This document shows, piece by piece, positions 28,668 to 36,777 of a DNA stretch of 64,000 nt. How positions within the stretch are numbered: position 1 is the first letter of the stretch; the number at the start of each line of letters is the position of its first letter. The notes under the pieces are model-generated. The model worked only from the letters and a program-made list of their open reading frames with translations, had not been told where the DNA came from and ran no database searches. A program made the translations under genes and the position numbers. Origin of the DNA: Bacteroidales bacterium (GTDB taxonomy: Bacteria; Bacteroidota; Bacteroidia; Bacteroidales; UBA932); assembly GCA_012522855.1 (NCBI GenBank), contig JAAYJQ010000002.1, forward strand, positions 135,607-199,606, given 5' to 3'.

Positions 28668-31535
28668 ATGAAAATTATTTCTGCATGTCTTGTGTTTTCG
28701 GCCGCCTTGGTCGCGATCTCCTGCGGCCCCGCAACATACGAGACGACGAGTAACGGAGTCATCGTGTTTCCGCAGACGCATGCGCGCGCCGGGGAAACCC
28801 CGGCTTCCCGCATCCGCCTGTCGGTTATTGACGAATACATCATCCGAGTCGAAGCGACCCCGGACGCAGCCTTCCCCGACAAGGAAAGCCTCATGATTGT
28901 CCCGCAGCAGGGCGCTCCTTCATTCACGGTAAGCGAGAGGGGGCGTGAAGTGATCCTGTCCACTTCGAAGGTGGAGGCCCGGATCGCCCGAGACGGACGC
29001 ATCGTCTTTTCGGCACCGGACGGCCGTACTTGGCTCGTGGAATCCCGGAACGGGAAGACCTTCACCCCGATCGAAGTCGAAGGGCGAAAGGGCTGGTCGT
29101 GGCGGACGCTGTTCGAGAGCCCCGAAGACGAATCTTTCTACGGACTCGGGCAGCAGCAGTCCCTTGAACTCGATCACAAAGGGTTGAACGAAGAGTTGTT
29201 CCAGTACAACACGAAGATTTCAGTGCCTTTCATTGTCAGCAGCAAAGCTTACGGCCTCCTTTGGGACACGTATGCCATCAGCCGCTGGGGCAACCCCGCC
29301 CCGTATCGGCAGCTGGGAGAGATCTTCAAACTCTACGACAAGGACGGTCGGGAAGGCTCCTTGACGGGGACCTATACTCCCCGCCAAGGCGACCCTGTCA
29401 TCCGTCAGGAAGACTCGCTGTATTTTGAAACGGAATGGTCCTTGGAGAACCTCCCGAAGATGCGCCTGCAAGGGTCGAAGATCACCTATGAAGGCGCTTT
29501 AGAGGCCCCCAAAACCGATGATTATCAATTTATTCTGTATTACGCAGGTTTTCAGAAAGTCACCATCGGCGGCGAGGAAGTCGTGTCCGAGCGTTGGCGT
29601 CCGTCTTGGAATCCCAATTCCTTCAAATTCACCGTCCGTCTGGAGAAAGGCGAGAAGACTCCGATCCGGGTCGACTGGGATCCGGACGGAGGCACGGCTT
29701 ACCTGGGTCTCCGGGTCGCTGAGCCACAGACGCCCGAGGAACGACAAAGACTCTCTTTCTGGACCGAAATGGCCGACGAGATGGACTATTACTTCATCGG
29801 CGGCGAAACCATGGACGACGTGATCGGCGGTTACCGGCGTCTGACCGGCAAGGCTCCCGTCATGCCCAAATGGGCGCATGGCTTCTGGCAGAGCCGGGAA
29901 CGCTACCGGACCCAGGACGAGATTGTCTCGACTTTGCGGGAATTCCGAGACCGGCGCATCCCCGTGGACAACATCGTTCAAGACTGGCAGTACTGGAAGG
30001 AGGATGAGTGGGGAAGCCATGCTTTCGAGAAGAGCCGGTTCCCGGATCCGGACCGTATGCTTGACGACATCCACAAGCTCCACGGTCGCTACATGATCAG
30101 CGTGTGGCCGAAATTTTACACCAACACCGCCAATTTCCGGGAACTGTACGACCGGGGATTCATCTATCCGCAGGCCGTGAAAGACAGTTTGAGGGACTTC
30201 CTGGGACATCTCCAATCCTTCTATGACGCCTATTCCGCCGACGGCCGGAAATTGTTCTGGAAACAGATGGACAGCTGTCTCTACACAAAATACGGACACC
30301 GGATCGATGCTTGGTGGATGGATGCCAGTGAACCGAACCTCCGTGACTGCCAGCCGATGGAATACCAGAAGGCGCTGACGACCCCGACCGCTCTCGGCCC
30401 TTCTACGGAGTATATGAACGCCTATGCGTTGGTCAACGCGCAGGCGATCTACGAGGGACAGCGAAGCGTTTTACCGAACCGGAGGGTCTTTCAGTTGACC
30501 CGGAGCGGGTATGCCGGGCTTCAGCGCTACTCGACTGCTTCCTGGAGCGGAGACATCGGCACGACCTGGCTCGACATGCGCGCCCAGATGGCGGCGGGGA
30601 TCGGTTACTCCATGAGCGGGATTCCGTATTGGGGCATGGACAACGGAGGATTTTCCGTCCAAAGCCGTTTTTCAAGGGCCATGTCGATCTATCAGAGCAC
30701 CGGGGAAGTGACGCCCGATCTGGAGGAATGGCGGGAGCTGAACACCCGCTGGCATCAGTTCGGTACCTTCGTTCCCATTTTCCGCACCCATGGTCAATGG
30801 CCGGCCCGGGAACTCTGGAATCTCGCGCCCGAGGGTACGGAAACATATTCAAGCATCCTTTGGTACATCAAGCTGCGCTACCGGTTGATGCCCTATCTCT
30901 ATGCTCTTGCCGGGCGGGTGAACCGGGAGGACTACACCCTTATGCGGGGGCTTGTGATGGATTTTCCGGAGGACCGCGCGGTGCGGAAGATCGACGACCA
31001 GTGGATGTTCGGACCGGCGCTGATGCCCTGTCCGGTTTCGGAATACCAGGCCCGCTCCCGTTCCGTCTATTTCCCGGAAGGGGCTTCCTGGTACGACTTC
31101 TACGACGGACGGCTGATTCTTGGCGGACAACGCCTTGAAGTGGACGCCCCCTATGCGCGGATGCCTTTGTACGTGCGCGCAGGGTCGATCCTTCCCTTTG
31201 GTCCGGAAATCCAATGGTCGGACGAGAAGCCCGCCGACCGGATCGATCTGTTTGTGTATGCCGGAGCGGACGGCAACTTCACGCTCTACGAAGATGACGG
31301 GTTGACCTATGAATATGAAAACGGCGCCTTCTCCGAAATCGGATTCCGTTGGGACGATGCGAGCCGCAAGCTGACCGTTTCGGCTTGCAGGGGCGATTTC
31401 CCCGGAAAGATCCAAAATCGTGTTTTCCGGGTCACGGTCATCGATGCCGACCATCCGGTTGGGTACGACCCCGATCGGATACCGGAAGGCCTGGAGGTTC
31501 CGTATGAAGGTCAGGAAATCACCGTACAATTGTGA
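28668..31535 (+). CDS. GH31 alpha-xylosidase lipoprotein with inserted PA14-like domain
   Basis: The ATG at 28668 gives a lipoprotein signal (MKIISACLVFSAALVAISCG). Fifteen upstream codons from the ATG at 28623 are rejected because they add a polar stretch before the signal. The N-terminal beta-sandwich (FYGLGQQQSLELDHKG) is interrupted at about residues 225-365 by a PA14-like domain (APKTDDYQFILYYAGFQKV). The Bacteroides xyloglucan enzyme BoGH31A has the same insertion. The barrel carries PKWAHGFWQSRERY, nucleophile Asp552 in AWWMDASEPN and acid/base Asp629 in SWSGDIGTTW. At 955 residues it matches PA14-type alpha-xylosidases. It removes non-reducing-end xylose from xyloglucan oligosaccharides. 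It is the last gene of the run and is noticeably more G+C-rich than the GH74 gene before it. Confidence 0.92.
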   Translation: MKIISACLVFSAALVAISCGPATYETTSNGVIVFPQTHARAGETPASRIRLSVIDEYIIRVEATPDAAFPDKESLMIVPQQGAPSFTVSERGREVILSTSKVEARIARDGRIVFSAPDGRTWLVESRNGKTFTPIEVEGRKGWSWRTLFESPEDESFYGLGQQQSLELDHKGLNEELFQYNTKISVPFIVSSKAYGLLWDTYAISRWGNPAPYRQLGEIFKLYDKDGREGSLTGTYTPRQGDPVIRQEDSLYFETEWSLENLPKMRLQGSKITYEGALEAPKTDDYQFILYYAGFQKVTIGGEEVVSERWRPSWNPNSFKFTVRLEKGEKTPIRVDWDPDGGTAYLGLRVAEPQTPEERQRLSFWTEMADEMDYYFIGGETMDDVIGGYRRLTGKAPVMPKWAHGFWQSRERYRTQDEIVSTLREFRDRRIPVDNIVQDWQYWKEDEWGSHAFEKSRFPDPDRMLDDIHKLHGRYMISVWPKFYTNTANFRELYDRGFIYPQAVKDSLRDFLGHLQSFYDAYSADGRKLFWKQMDSCLYTKYGHRIDAWWMDASEPNLRDCQPMEYQKALTTPTALGPSTEYMNAYALVNAQAIYEGQRSVLPNRRVFQLTRSGYAGLQRYSTASWSGDIGTTWLDMRAQMAAGIGYSMSGIPYWGMDNGGFSVQSRFSRAMSIYQSTGEVTPDLEEWRELNTRWHQFGTFVPIFRTHGQWPARELWNLAPEGTETYSSILWYIKLRYRLMPYLYALAGRVNREDYTLMRGLVMDFPEDRAVRKIDDQWMFGPALMPCPVSEYQARSRSVYFPEGASWYDFYDGRLILGGQRLEVDAPYARMPLYVRAGSILPFGPEIQWSDEKPADRIDLFVYAGADGNFTLYEDDGLTYEYENGAFSEIGFRWDDASRKLTVSACRGDFPGKIQNRVFRVTVIDADHPVGYDPDRIPEGLEVPYEGQEITVQL

Positions 31536-31590
31536 CGTCTCTGGCCTGAAATGTCGCTGAGTGCACGTAGAATGGAGACGGTTATCTTTT
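31536..31590 (+). terminator. Weak possible terminator hairpin at the end of the PUL
   Basis: CGTCTC at 31536-31541 can pair with GAGACG at 31575-31580, followed by GTTATCTTTT. The loop of 33 nt is long and the stem only 6 bp, so this is a weak call. It is the only candidate in the 71-bp convergent gap between the GH31 gene and pnp. Confidence 0.25.
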
Positions 31591-31606
31591 ACGAAGCACT
31601 GATGCG

Positions 31607-33970
31607 CTAAAACAGTTCGTCGTTTCCTCCGTCGTGCCCGCCGTAGTTTCCGGTGTTTTCGGAATGCCTCGGGTTGTCGCTCTTCGGGCCGTAGGACCTT
31701 CTGGATCCCCTGCGGTCGTCACGTCCGCCTCTGTGGTCGTTGCGGCCGCCCCTGTGGTCATCGCGCCCGCCCCTGCGGTCGTCGCGTCCGCCCCTATGGT
31801 CGTTGCGGCCGCCTCTTGGACGACGTTCCGGTTCGACATAGCCTTCCGGCTTCGCGGCCAGCGCTCGCATGGAAAGACGCATCTTGCCGGTCTTCTCATC
31901 GATTTCCAGCAGTTTTACATCGACCTCATCTCCTTCGTGCAGCACGTCTGAGACATTCTCGGTCTTCCCCCATGCGATTTCGGATACGTGCAGCAGGCCT
32001 TCTTTCCCGGGGAGGATCTCCACGAAAGCGCCGAATTCCAAGATGGAAACGACCTTGCCGTGATAGACCTCGCCGACCTCGGGAACAGCGCAGATGTTCT
32101 GGATCCATTCATAGGCTTTTTGCATCGCTTCCGCATCGTTCGTCGCGATGTCCACGATGCCCTTGCCATCCACCTCGTCGATGTTGATGACGGCGCCGGT
32201 TTCGGCCTGGATCTTCTGGATGATTTCGCCGCCCTTGCCGATGACGGCTCCGATGAAGTCTTTCGGGATTTCGAAGGAGAGAATCCGGGGTACGAAGGGT
32301 TTGTAGTCTTCGCGCGGTCGGTCGATCGCCTTCATCATTTCGCCCATGATGTGCATTCTGCCTTCATGTGCTTGCGCGAGAGCCTTTTCGAGCACTTCGT
32401 AGGAAAGTCCGTCCACCTTGATGTCCATCTGGGTCGCCGTGATTCCGTCCTTGGTCCCGGCCACCTTGAAGTCCATGTCCCCGAGGTGATCCTCGTCGCC
32501 AAGGATATCCGTCAAGATCGCATAACGTTCGTTGGGACGGGTCGCATCGGTGATGAGTCCCATGGCGACACCGGCCACCGGTTTGCGGATCTTAACACCT
32601 GCGTCCATGAGGGCGAGGCAGCCTCCGCAGATGGAAGCCTGGGAAGAAGAACCGTTGGATTCGAGGATGTCGGATACCACACGTACGGCGTACGGGAATT
32701 CGGGAGCCTTGGGCATGACAGCCTTGAGGGCGCGCATGGCAAGATTGCCATGGCCGATTTCTCGGTGCCCCACGCCCCGCTGTGATTTGGCCTCTCCTGT
32801 TGAGAACGGAGGGAAGTTGTAGTGCAGGACAAACTGCTGGTCGTCCTGAATGAGCACTTCATCCATTTCCTTCATGTCCATCTTGGTGCCGAGGCTTACA
32901 GTAGCCAGTGCCTGGGTTTCTCCGCGCGTGAAGATGGCGGAACCGTGGGCGCAGGGCAGCCAGTCCACATCGCACCAGATCGGGCGGACTTCCGTTGTCT
33001 GGCGGCCGTCAATCCGCAGGCCTTCATCGAGCACGAGGTTGCGCAGGGCTTCCCGCTGCTCGTGTCCGAAATAGCGGCTGATCATCAGCGCCTTTTCCGC
33101 CTGCTCTTCCTCGGTCAAGCCGAGGGATTCGATGCACGCCTTCTTGATGTCTTCGAAGCCGTCCTCACGCTCGTGTTTCGGCTTGGCGGACTTGGCCAGC
33201 GCATAGCATTTGTCGTAGCAGAAATCGTGAACCTTCTGTTTGATATCTTCGTTTTCTTCATCACGCGGATACTCCCGCTTGACATCCTTGCCGAGTTCCT
33301 TGTTGAGTTCTTTCTGGATGCGGCACATGGGCTTGATCGCTTCGTGAGCGGCCTTGATCGCATTCAGCATGACCTCTTCAGAGACCTCGTTCATTTCACC
33401 CTCGACCATCATGATGTTCTCCTCCGTGGCGGCGACAATCAAGTCGAGGTCGGCTTGCTCCATTTCGGAAAAATTCGGATTGATCTTGAATGTCCCGTTG
33501 ATCCGGGCGACCCGGACTTCGGAAATCGGTCCGAGGAACGGAAGGTCGCTGGCGGCCAGGGCGGAGGATGCCGCGAGCCCGGCGAGCGCGTCAGGCTGGA
33601 TGTCCTTCTCCGCGCTGATCAACCACACGTTCACAAAGACTGCGAGGTGGAAGTCTTCGGGGAACAACGGGCGCAGCGCCCGGTCGATCAGTCTGGAGAT
33701 CAGCACCTCGTAGTCGGAGGGCCTGCCTTCCCGTTTCAAGAATCCGCCGGGGAAACGCCCTGCGGAATAATACTTTTCCCTGTAGTCTACCTGGAGGGGA
33801 AGGAAATCGGTGTTTTCGTCAACTTCCTTGGCACAGGTCACTGTGGCGAGGAGCATGGTATTTCCCATCCGGATTACTGCTGAACCGTCTGCCTGCTTGG
33901 CAACTTTTCCGGTTTCAATTTCGATTACCCGACCATCGGGCAATTCGATTTTCTTGTTGATGATGTTCAT
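31607..33970 (-). CDS. pnp: Polyribonucleotide nucleotidyltransferase (PNPase)
   Basis: A 3'-5' phosphorolytic exoribonuclease of the RNA degradation machinery. The 787-residue protein has two RNase PH domains with an all-helical linker: an N-terminal domain ([27 protein letters not shown]) and a second domain ([54 protein letters not shown]). A KH domain ([22 protein letters not shown]) and an S1 domain ([33 protein letters not shown]) follow. Beyond S1 there is an extra tail of ~65 residues made of Gly-Gly-Arg repeats, ending NDELF. Such RGG-like tails are not part of the E. coli enzyme and are expected to bind RNA or nucleoprotein. It lies downstream of rpsO with a terminator between, the classic rpsO-pnp order. 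Confidence 0.98.
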   Translation of the reverse strand: MNIINKKIELPDGRVIEIETGKVAKQADGSAVIRMGNTMLLATVTCAKEVDENTDFLPLQVDYREKYYSAGRFPGGFLKREGRPSDYEVLISRLIDRALRPLFPEDFHLAVFVNVWLISAEKDIQPDALAGLAASSALAASDLPFLGPISEVRVARINGTFKINPNFSEMEQADLDLIVAATEENIMMVEGEMNEVSEEVMLNAIKAAHEAIKPMCRIQKELNKELGKDVKREYPRDEENEDIKQKVHDFCYDKCYALAKSAKPKHEREDGFEDIKKACIESLGLTEEEQAEKALMISRYFGHEQREALRNLVLDEGLRIDGRQTTEVRPIWCDVDWLPCAHGSAIFTRGETQALATVSLGTKMDMKEMDEVLIQDDQQFVLHYNFPPFSTGEAKSQRGVGHREIGHGNLAMRALKAVMPKAPEFPYAVRVVSDILESNGSSSQASICGGCLALMDAGVKIRKPVAGVAMGLITDATRPNERYAILTDILGDEDHLGDMDFKVAGTKDGITATQMDIKVDGLSYEVLEKALAQAHEGRMHIMGEMMKAIDRPREDYKPFVPRILSFEIPKDFIGAVIGKGGEIIQKIQAETGAVINIDEVDGKGIVDIATNDAEAMQKAYEWIQNICAVPEVGEVYHGKVVSILEFGAFVEILPGKEGLLHVSEIAWGKTENVSDVLHEGDEVDVKLLEIDEKTGKMRLSMRALAAKPEGYVEPERRPRGGRNDHRGGRDDRRGGRDDHRGGRNDHRGGRDDRRGSRRSYGPKSDNPRHSENTGNYGGHDGGNDELF
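31708..31812 (-). repeat. Five 21-bp tandem repeats encoding GGR-x-D-x-R heptads in the PNPase tail
   Basis: Units at 31708, 31729, 31750, 31771 and 31792, each 21 bp and in frame, encode variants of the heptad GGR(N/D)D(H/R)R. The units differ by a few bases, so this is a diverged coding repeat. Copy number could vary between strains by slippage or recombination without breaking the frame. Confidence 0.9.
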
Positions 33971-34029
33971 TATACTTTTTTTACCGCGTCTTATCCAAGT
34001 CTGTCACGCAAGGTCACGCATCTTGGTTC

Positions 34030-34068
34030 AAAAAAAGGGATGGCAGCACAATCGGCGGCCGATCCCTT
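34030..34068 (-). terminator. Rho-independent terminator between rpsO and pnp
   Basis: Read on the - strand, AAGGGAT (34068-34062) pairs with ATCCCTT (34041-34035), with a G+C-rich inner stem between them, and runs into a T-tract (from 34036 leftward). It begins ~20 bp after the rpsO stop. It should end or attenuate rpsO transcripts, leaving pnp on readthrough or its own promoter. Confidence 0.75.
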
Positions 34069-34089
34069 GCATATTCCTTTCGTATCGGA

Positions 34090-34365
34090 TTATCGACGGA
34101 GCCCCAGCTCCTTGACGATGTTTCTGTATCTCTCAATGTCAATCTTCTGGAGATAGTCCAGGAGCCGACGTCTTTTACCTACGAGACGGAGAAGGGAGCG
34201 ACGGGTAACGATGTCTTTCTTGTTCTTCTTCACGTGTTCCGTGAGGTGATTGATACGGTAGGAAAATAAAGCAACTTGACTCTCAGGCGAGCCGGTGTCT
34301 GTATTAGACTTCCCGTACTTAGCGAAAATCTCTTGCTTTTTCTCAGCTTGAAGATATTCAGCCAT
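34090..34365 (-). CDS. rpsO: 30S ribosomal protein S15
   Basis: Primary rRNA-binding protein of the 30S platform. The start is the ATG at 34365 ([14 protein letters not shown]), giving 91 residues, close to the usual 88-90; upstream in-frame codons are non-coding leader. Family motifs are present: [45 protein letters not shown] and the LGLRR end. It has a consensus promoter ~60 bp upstream on the same strand and a hairpin terminator just after the stop. Confidence 0.98.
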   Translation of the reverse strand: MAEYLQAEKKQEIFAKYGKSNTDTGSPESQVALFSYRINHLTEHVKKNKKDIVTRRSLLRLVGKRRRLLDYLQKIDIERYRNIVKELGLRR

Positions 34366-34422
34366 TTTGTAAAAAATTTTGTGAATAAAAATAAACGTAC
34401 TTTTTCGTTCGGACAAAGTGTG

Positions 34423-34453
34423 CAAATTTAGACAAATATTCCGAAAGGGCAAA
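34423..34453 (-). promoter_or_regulatory. Consensus Bacteroidota promoter for rpsO
   Basis: On the - strand TTTG (34453-34450), a 19-nt spacer and TAAATTTG (34430-34423) match the Bacteroidota sigma-ABfr consensus TTTG-N19-TAnnTTTG exactly. Transcription should start near 34417, leaving a ~50-nt leader before the rpsO ATG. On the opposite strand TAATTTTG at 34466-34473 is a possible -7 box for the helicase gene, but no -33 TTTG accompanies it. Confidence 0.85.
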
Positions 34454-34488
34454 ACGATAACAGAATAATTTTGTTAATTTTACAAAAT

Positions 34489-36684
34489 ATGAATTGGGAG
34501 CCTCTACAGGATTTGAACGGTCGGCAGGCCGATGCCGTGACCTCTACCGAAGGCCGCGTCAGGGTGATCGCCGGAGCCGGAACCGGCAAGACCAAGGCGC
34601 TTACCTACCGCTACGCCTACTTGGTGAACGTGCTGGGCATCGACCCGGCGAACATCCTTTGCCTGACCTTTACGAACAAAGCTGCCGCCGAGATGCGGCA
34701 GCGGATCGCCGCTATGGTTCGCAGCGGGGACTACAACGACTTCGTATGCACGATCGACGCCTTTTGCGTGAAATTCCTCCGGAAGGAAATCCATCGCCTG
34801 GGATTTCCGAAGACCTTCACCATTCTGGACGAAGAGGATGCCAAGTCCGTCGCCAAACAGTGTATGGATGAACTGGGGCTCAAACGGACCGAGAAGACGG
34901 TTAAGGAATTTCTGGGCGGAATCTCCGTGGAAAAATCGCTGAATGATTACATCACGACCTATATGCTGCCGGAAGTCAAGTGGTCTGATGAGATGCTGAA
35001 ATCTAATCTGGCCAACTACATTCACCGGCAGATGAAGAACTACGCGCTGGACTTTTCCGACCTCGAGAACTTCACCAATTATATTCTCGATCGCTTCTCC
35101 GACGCGCGGGAGTATTGGCAGAACCGGCTCAATTACATCATGGTGGATGAGGCCCAGGACTGCAACCTCGACAACTGGCAGATCATCGAGAAACTGGCGG
35201 CGGGGCATCGGAATCTCTTCGTGGTGGGCGATCCCGACCAGGCGATCTACGAGTGGCGCGGGGCGAAGCCGGAACGCTTCGTGCAGTTCGCGCGGGACAA
35301 GGACATAATCCTTGACGAGAACTATCGTTCCACCCCGAAGATTTTGGACGTTGCCAATTCCGTGATCGCCCACAACAAGAACCGCGTTCCGAAGGATCTG
35401 TTCACCCGGAAGCATGAGGGAAGGGCAGTGATCCACTTCCACGGCAAGACCGAGGCGGAGGAAATGGAATGGGTTGTGAAGCAGATCCGGCTGCTGACGG
35501 ATGGAGGCGCCCGGCCGAGCGATATCGCCCTTCTCTATCGGGCATCCTTCCAGTCCCGGGCGGTCGAACAGGAACTGTTGAACGCCCGGATTCCCTACAC
35601 CATCTGGGGCGGCACCCGCTTCTTCGAGCGGAAGGAAATCAAGGACGTCCTCAGTTACCTCCGGCTGGTGAACGATCCGGAAAACGATCTGGCTTTCGAA
35701 CGCATCGTCAATGTCCCGCCCCGAAGGTTGGGCCGGAAATTTCTGGAAGATCTCAAAGCGCGCGCTTCGGAGGATAATCTGAGCTTGTACCATGCTTTGA
35801 AGCGCCACAGGGGAACCTCCGCGCTGGGCAAACCCGGAGCATCGGAATTCGTGGATTTGATTGAGGACTGCGCGCGGTACGGAAAGTCCGCCCGGCTGTC
35901 CGACCTGCTGAATCGGGTGCTGGACAGAAGCGGCCTCAAGCGGATGCTGCGCGAGGACCAGGACGAAGACCGTCTGGAGAATGTGGACGAACTGCTGCAG
36001 AGCGTCCGCTTTTACGAAAGTACCCGTTCCGAGGATGAAGTCACGCTCGCCGGATACCTGCAAGACATCGCGCTCTATACGAATCAGGACTACCGGAAGG
36101 ATACCCCGACCGTAAAGTTGATGACGATTCACCAGGCCAAGGGGCTGGAGTTCCCTTATGTGTTCATTATAGGGCTGAGCGAAGGAATCTTCCCGAACAT
36201 GCGGACGATCCGCGAATACAAAAAGAACGGGGAGGAAGAGGAGCGCCGGTTGATGTATGTGGCGATCACCCGGGCCCGGAAGGCGTTGTTTCTGACGGAA
36301 AGCGAAGGATTCAACATTTCGACGAAGATGAACAAATATCCCTCCCGCTTTCTGACGGAAATCAAGCGGAACATGTTTGTCACGGAGGGTTTCGTGCCTG
36401 AAGAACTCTGGAAGGGAACCCGGAACCTGATGCATGTGCTGGACGAGGAGTCCTTCCGGGCCCGTTTCGATGATCCTGCATCGGACGCTGATGGATTCGC
36501 TGCCGAGCGGGCGGAATATGCCTCCCGCTTCAAAGTCGGCGACACGGTGGCGCACAACCTTTTCGGGGAGGGCATGATCGTCGGGGCGAACCGGGAGTTT
36601 TCCACCTTTGAAGTCCGCTTCGCAGACGGCTTTATCCGCCACCTGCGGGAGGGGTTTCTCCGGCCGGCGGATTTGCCGGAATAA
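34489..36684 (+). CDS. UvrD/PcrA-like superfamily 1A DNA helicase
   Basis: An ATP-dependent 3'-5' DNA helicase for repair or replication restart. The ATG at 34489 is preferred to the TTG at 34471. Motifs in order: Q-motif LNGRQADAV, Walker A GAGTGKT (29-35), motif Ia LTFTNKAAAEMRQRI, motif II VDEAQD, motif III VGDPDQAIYEWRGA, motif IV ENYRS, motif V MTIHQAKGLEFPYVFI and motif VI RRLMYVAITRARKAL. The C-terminal ~60 residues (FKVGDTVAHNLFGEGMIVG) form the Tudor-like domain of PcrA/UvrD. At 731 residues it is similar to PcrA. It is transcribed away from rpsO and precedes the glycogen cluster by 93 bp; no functional link to glycogen is implied. UvrD versus PcrA cannot be settled here. Confidence 0.93.
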   Translation: MNWEPLQDLNGRQADAVTSTEGRVRVIAGAGTGKTKALTYRYAYLVNVLGIDPANILCLTFTNKAAAEMRQRIAAMVRSGDYNDFVCTIDAFCVKFLRKEIHRLGFPKTFTILDEEDAKSVAKQCMDELGLKRTEKTVKEFLGGISVEKSLNDYITTYMLPEVKWSDEMLKSNLANYIHRQMKNYALDFSDLENFTNYILDRFSDAREYWQNRLNYIMVDEAQDCNLDNWQIIEKLAAGHRNLFVVGDPDQAIYEWRGAKPERFVQFARDKDIILDENYRSTPKILDVANSVIAHNKNRVPKDLFTRKHEGRAVIHFHGKTEAEEMEWVVKQIRLLTDGGARPSDIALLYRASFQSRAVEQELLNARIPYTIWGGTRFFERKEIKDVLSYLRLVNDPENDLAFERIVNVPPRRLGRKFLEDLKARASEDNLSLYHALKRHRGTSALGKPGASEFVDLIEDCARYGKSARLSDLLNRVLDRSGLKRMLREDQDEDRLENVDELLQSVRFYESTRSEDEVTLAGYLQDIALYTNQDYRKDTPTVKLMTIHQAKGLEFPYVFIIGLSEGIFPNMRTIREYKKNGEEEERRLMYVAITRARKALFLTESEGFNISTKMNKYPSRFLTEIKRNMFVTEGFVPEELWKGTRNLMHVLDEESFRARFDDPASDADGFAAERAEYASRFKVGDTVAHNLFGEGMIVGANREFSTFEVRFADGFIRHLREGFLRPADLPE

Positions 36685-36777
36685 TCCGGGGCCCCTTTCA
36701 CCGGATTGTCCCGGGAAGACCGGCCGGACGCGCTTGCGCAAGAAGGGAAATATTCATACTTTTACATTGATAACGAC

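Noticed and set aside
31708..31812. Short regular repeats resembling a CRISPR or satellite
   Set aside because: They are contiguous 21-bp units without spacers and code in frame for the PNPase tail.
34504..36741. 745-codon open frame on the - strand
   Set aside because: It lies antisense to the complete UvrD-type helicase gene, and its translation is Arg/His/Pro/Val-rich without domains. It is a codon-bias shadow.
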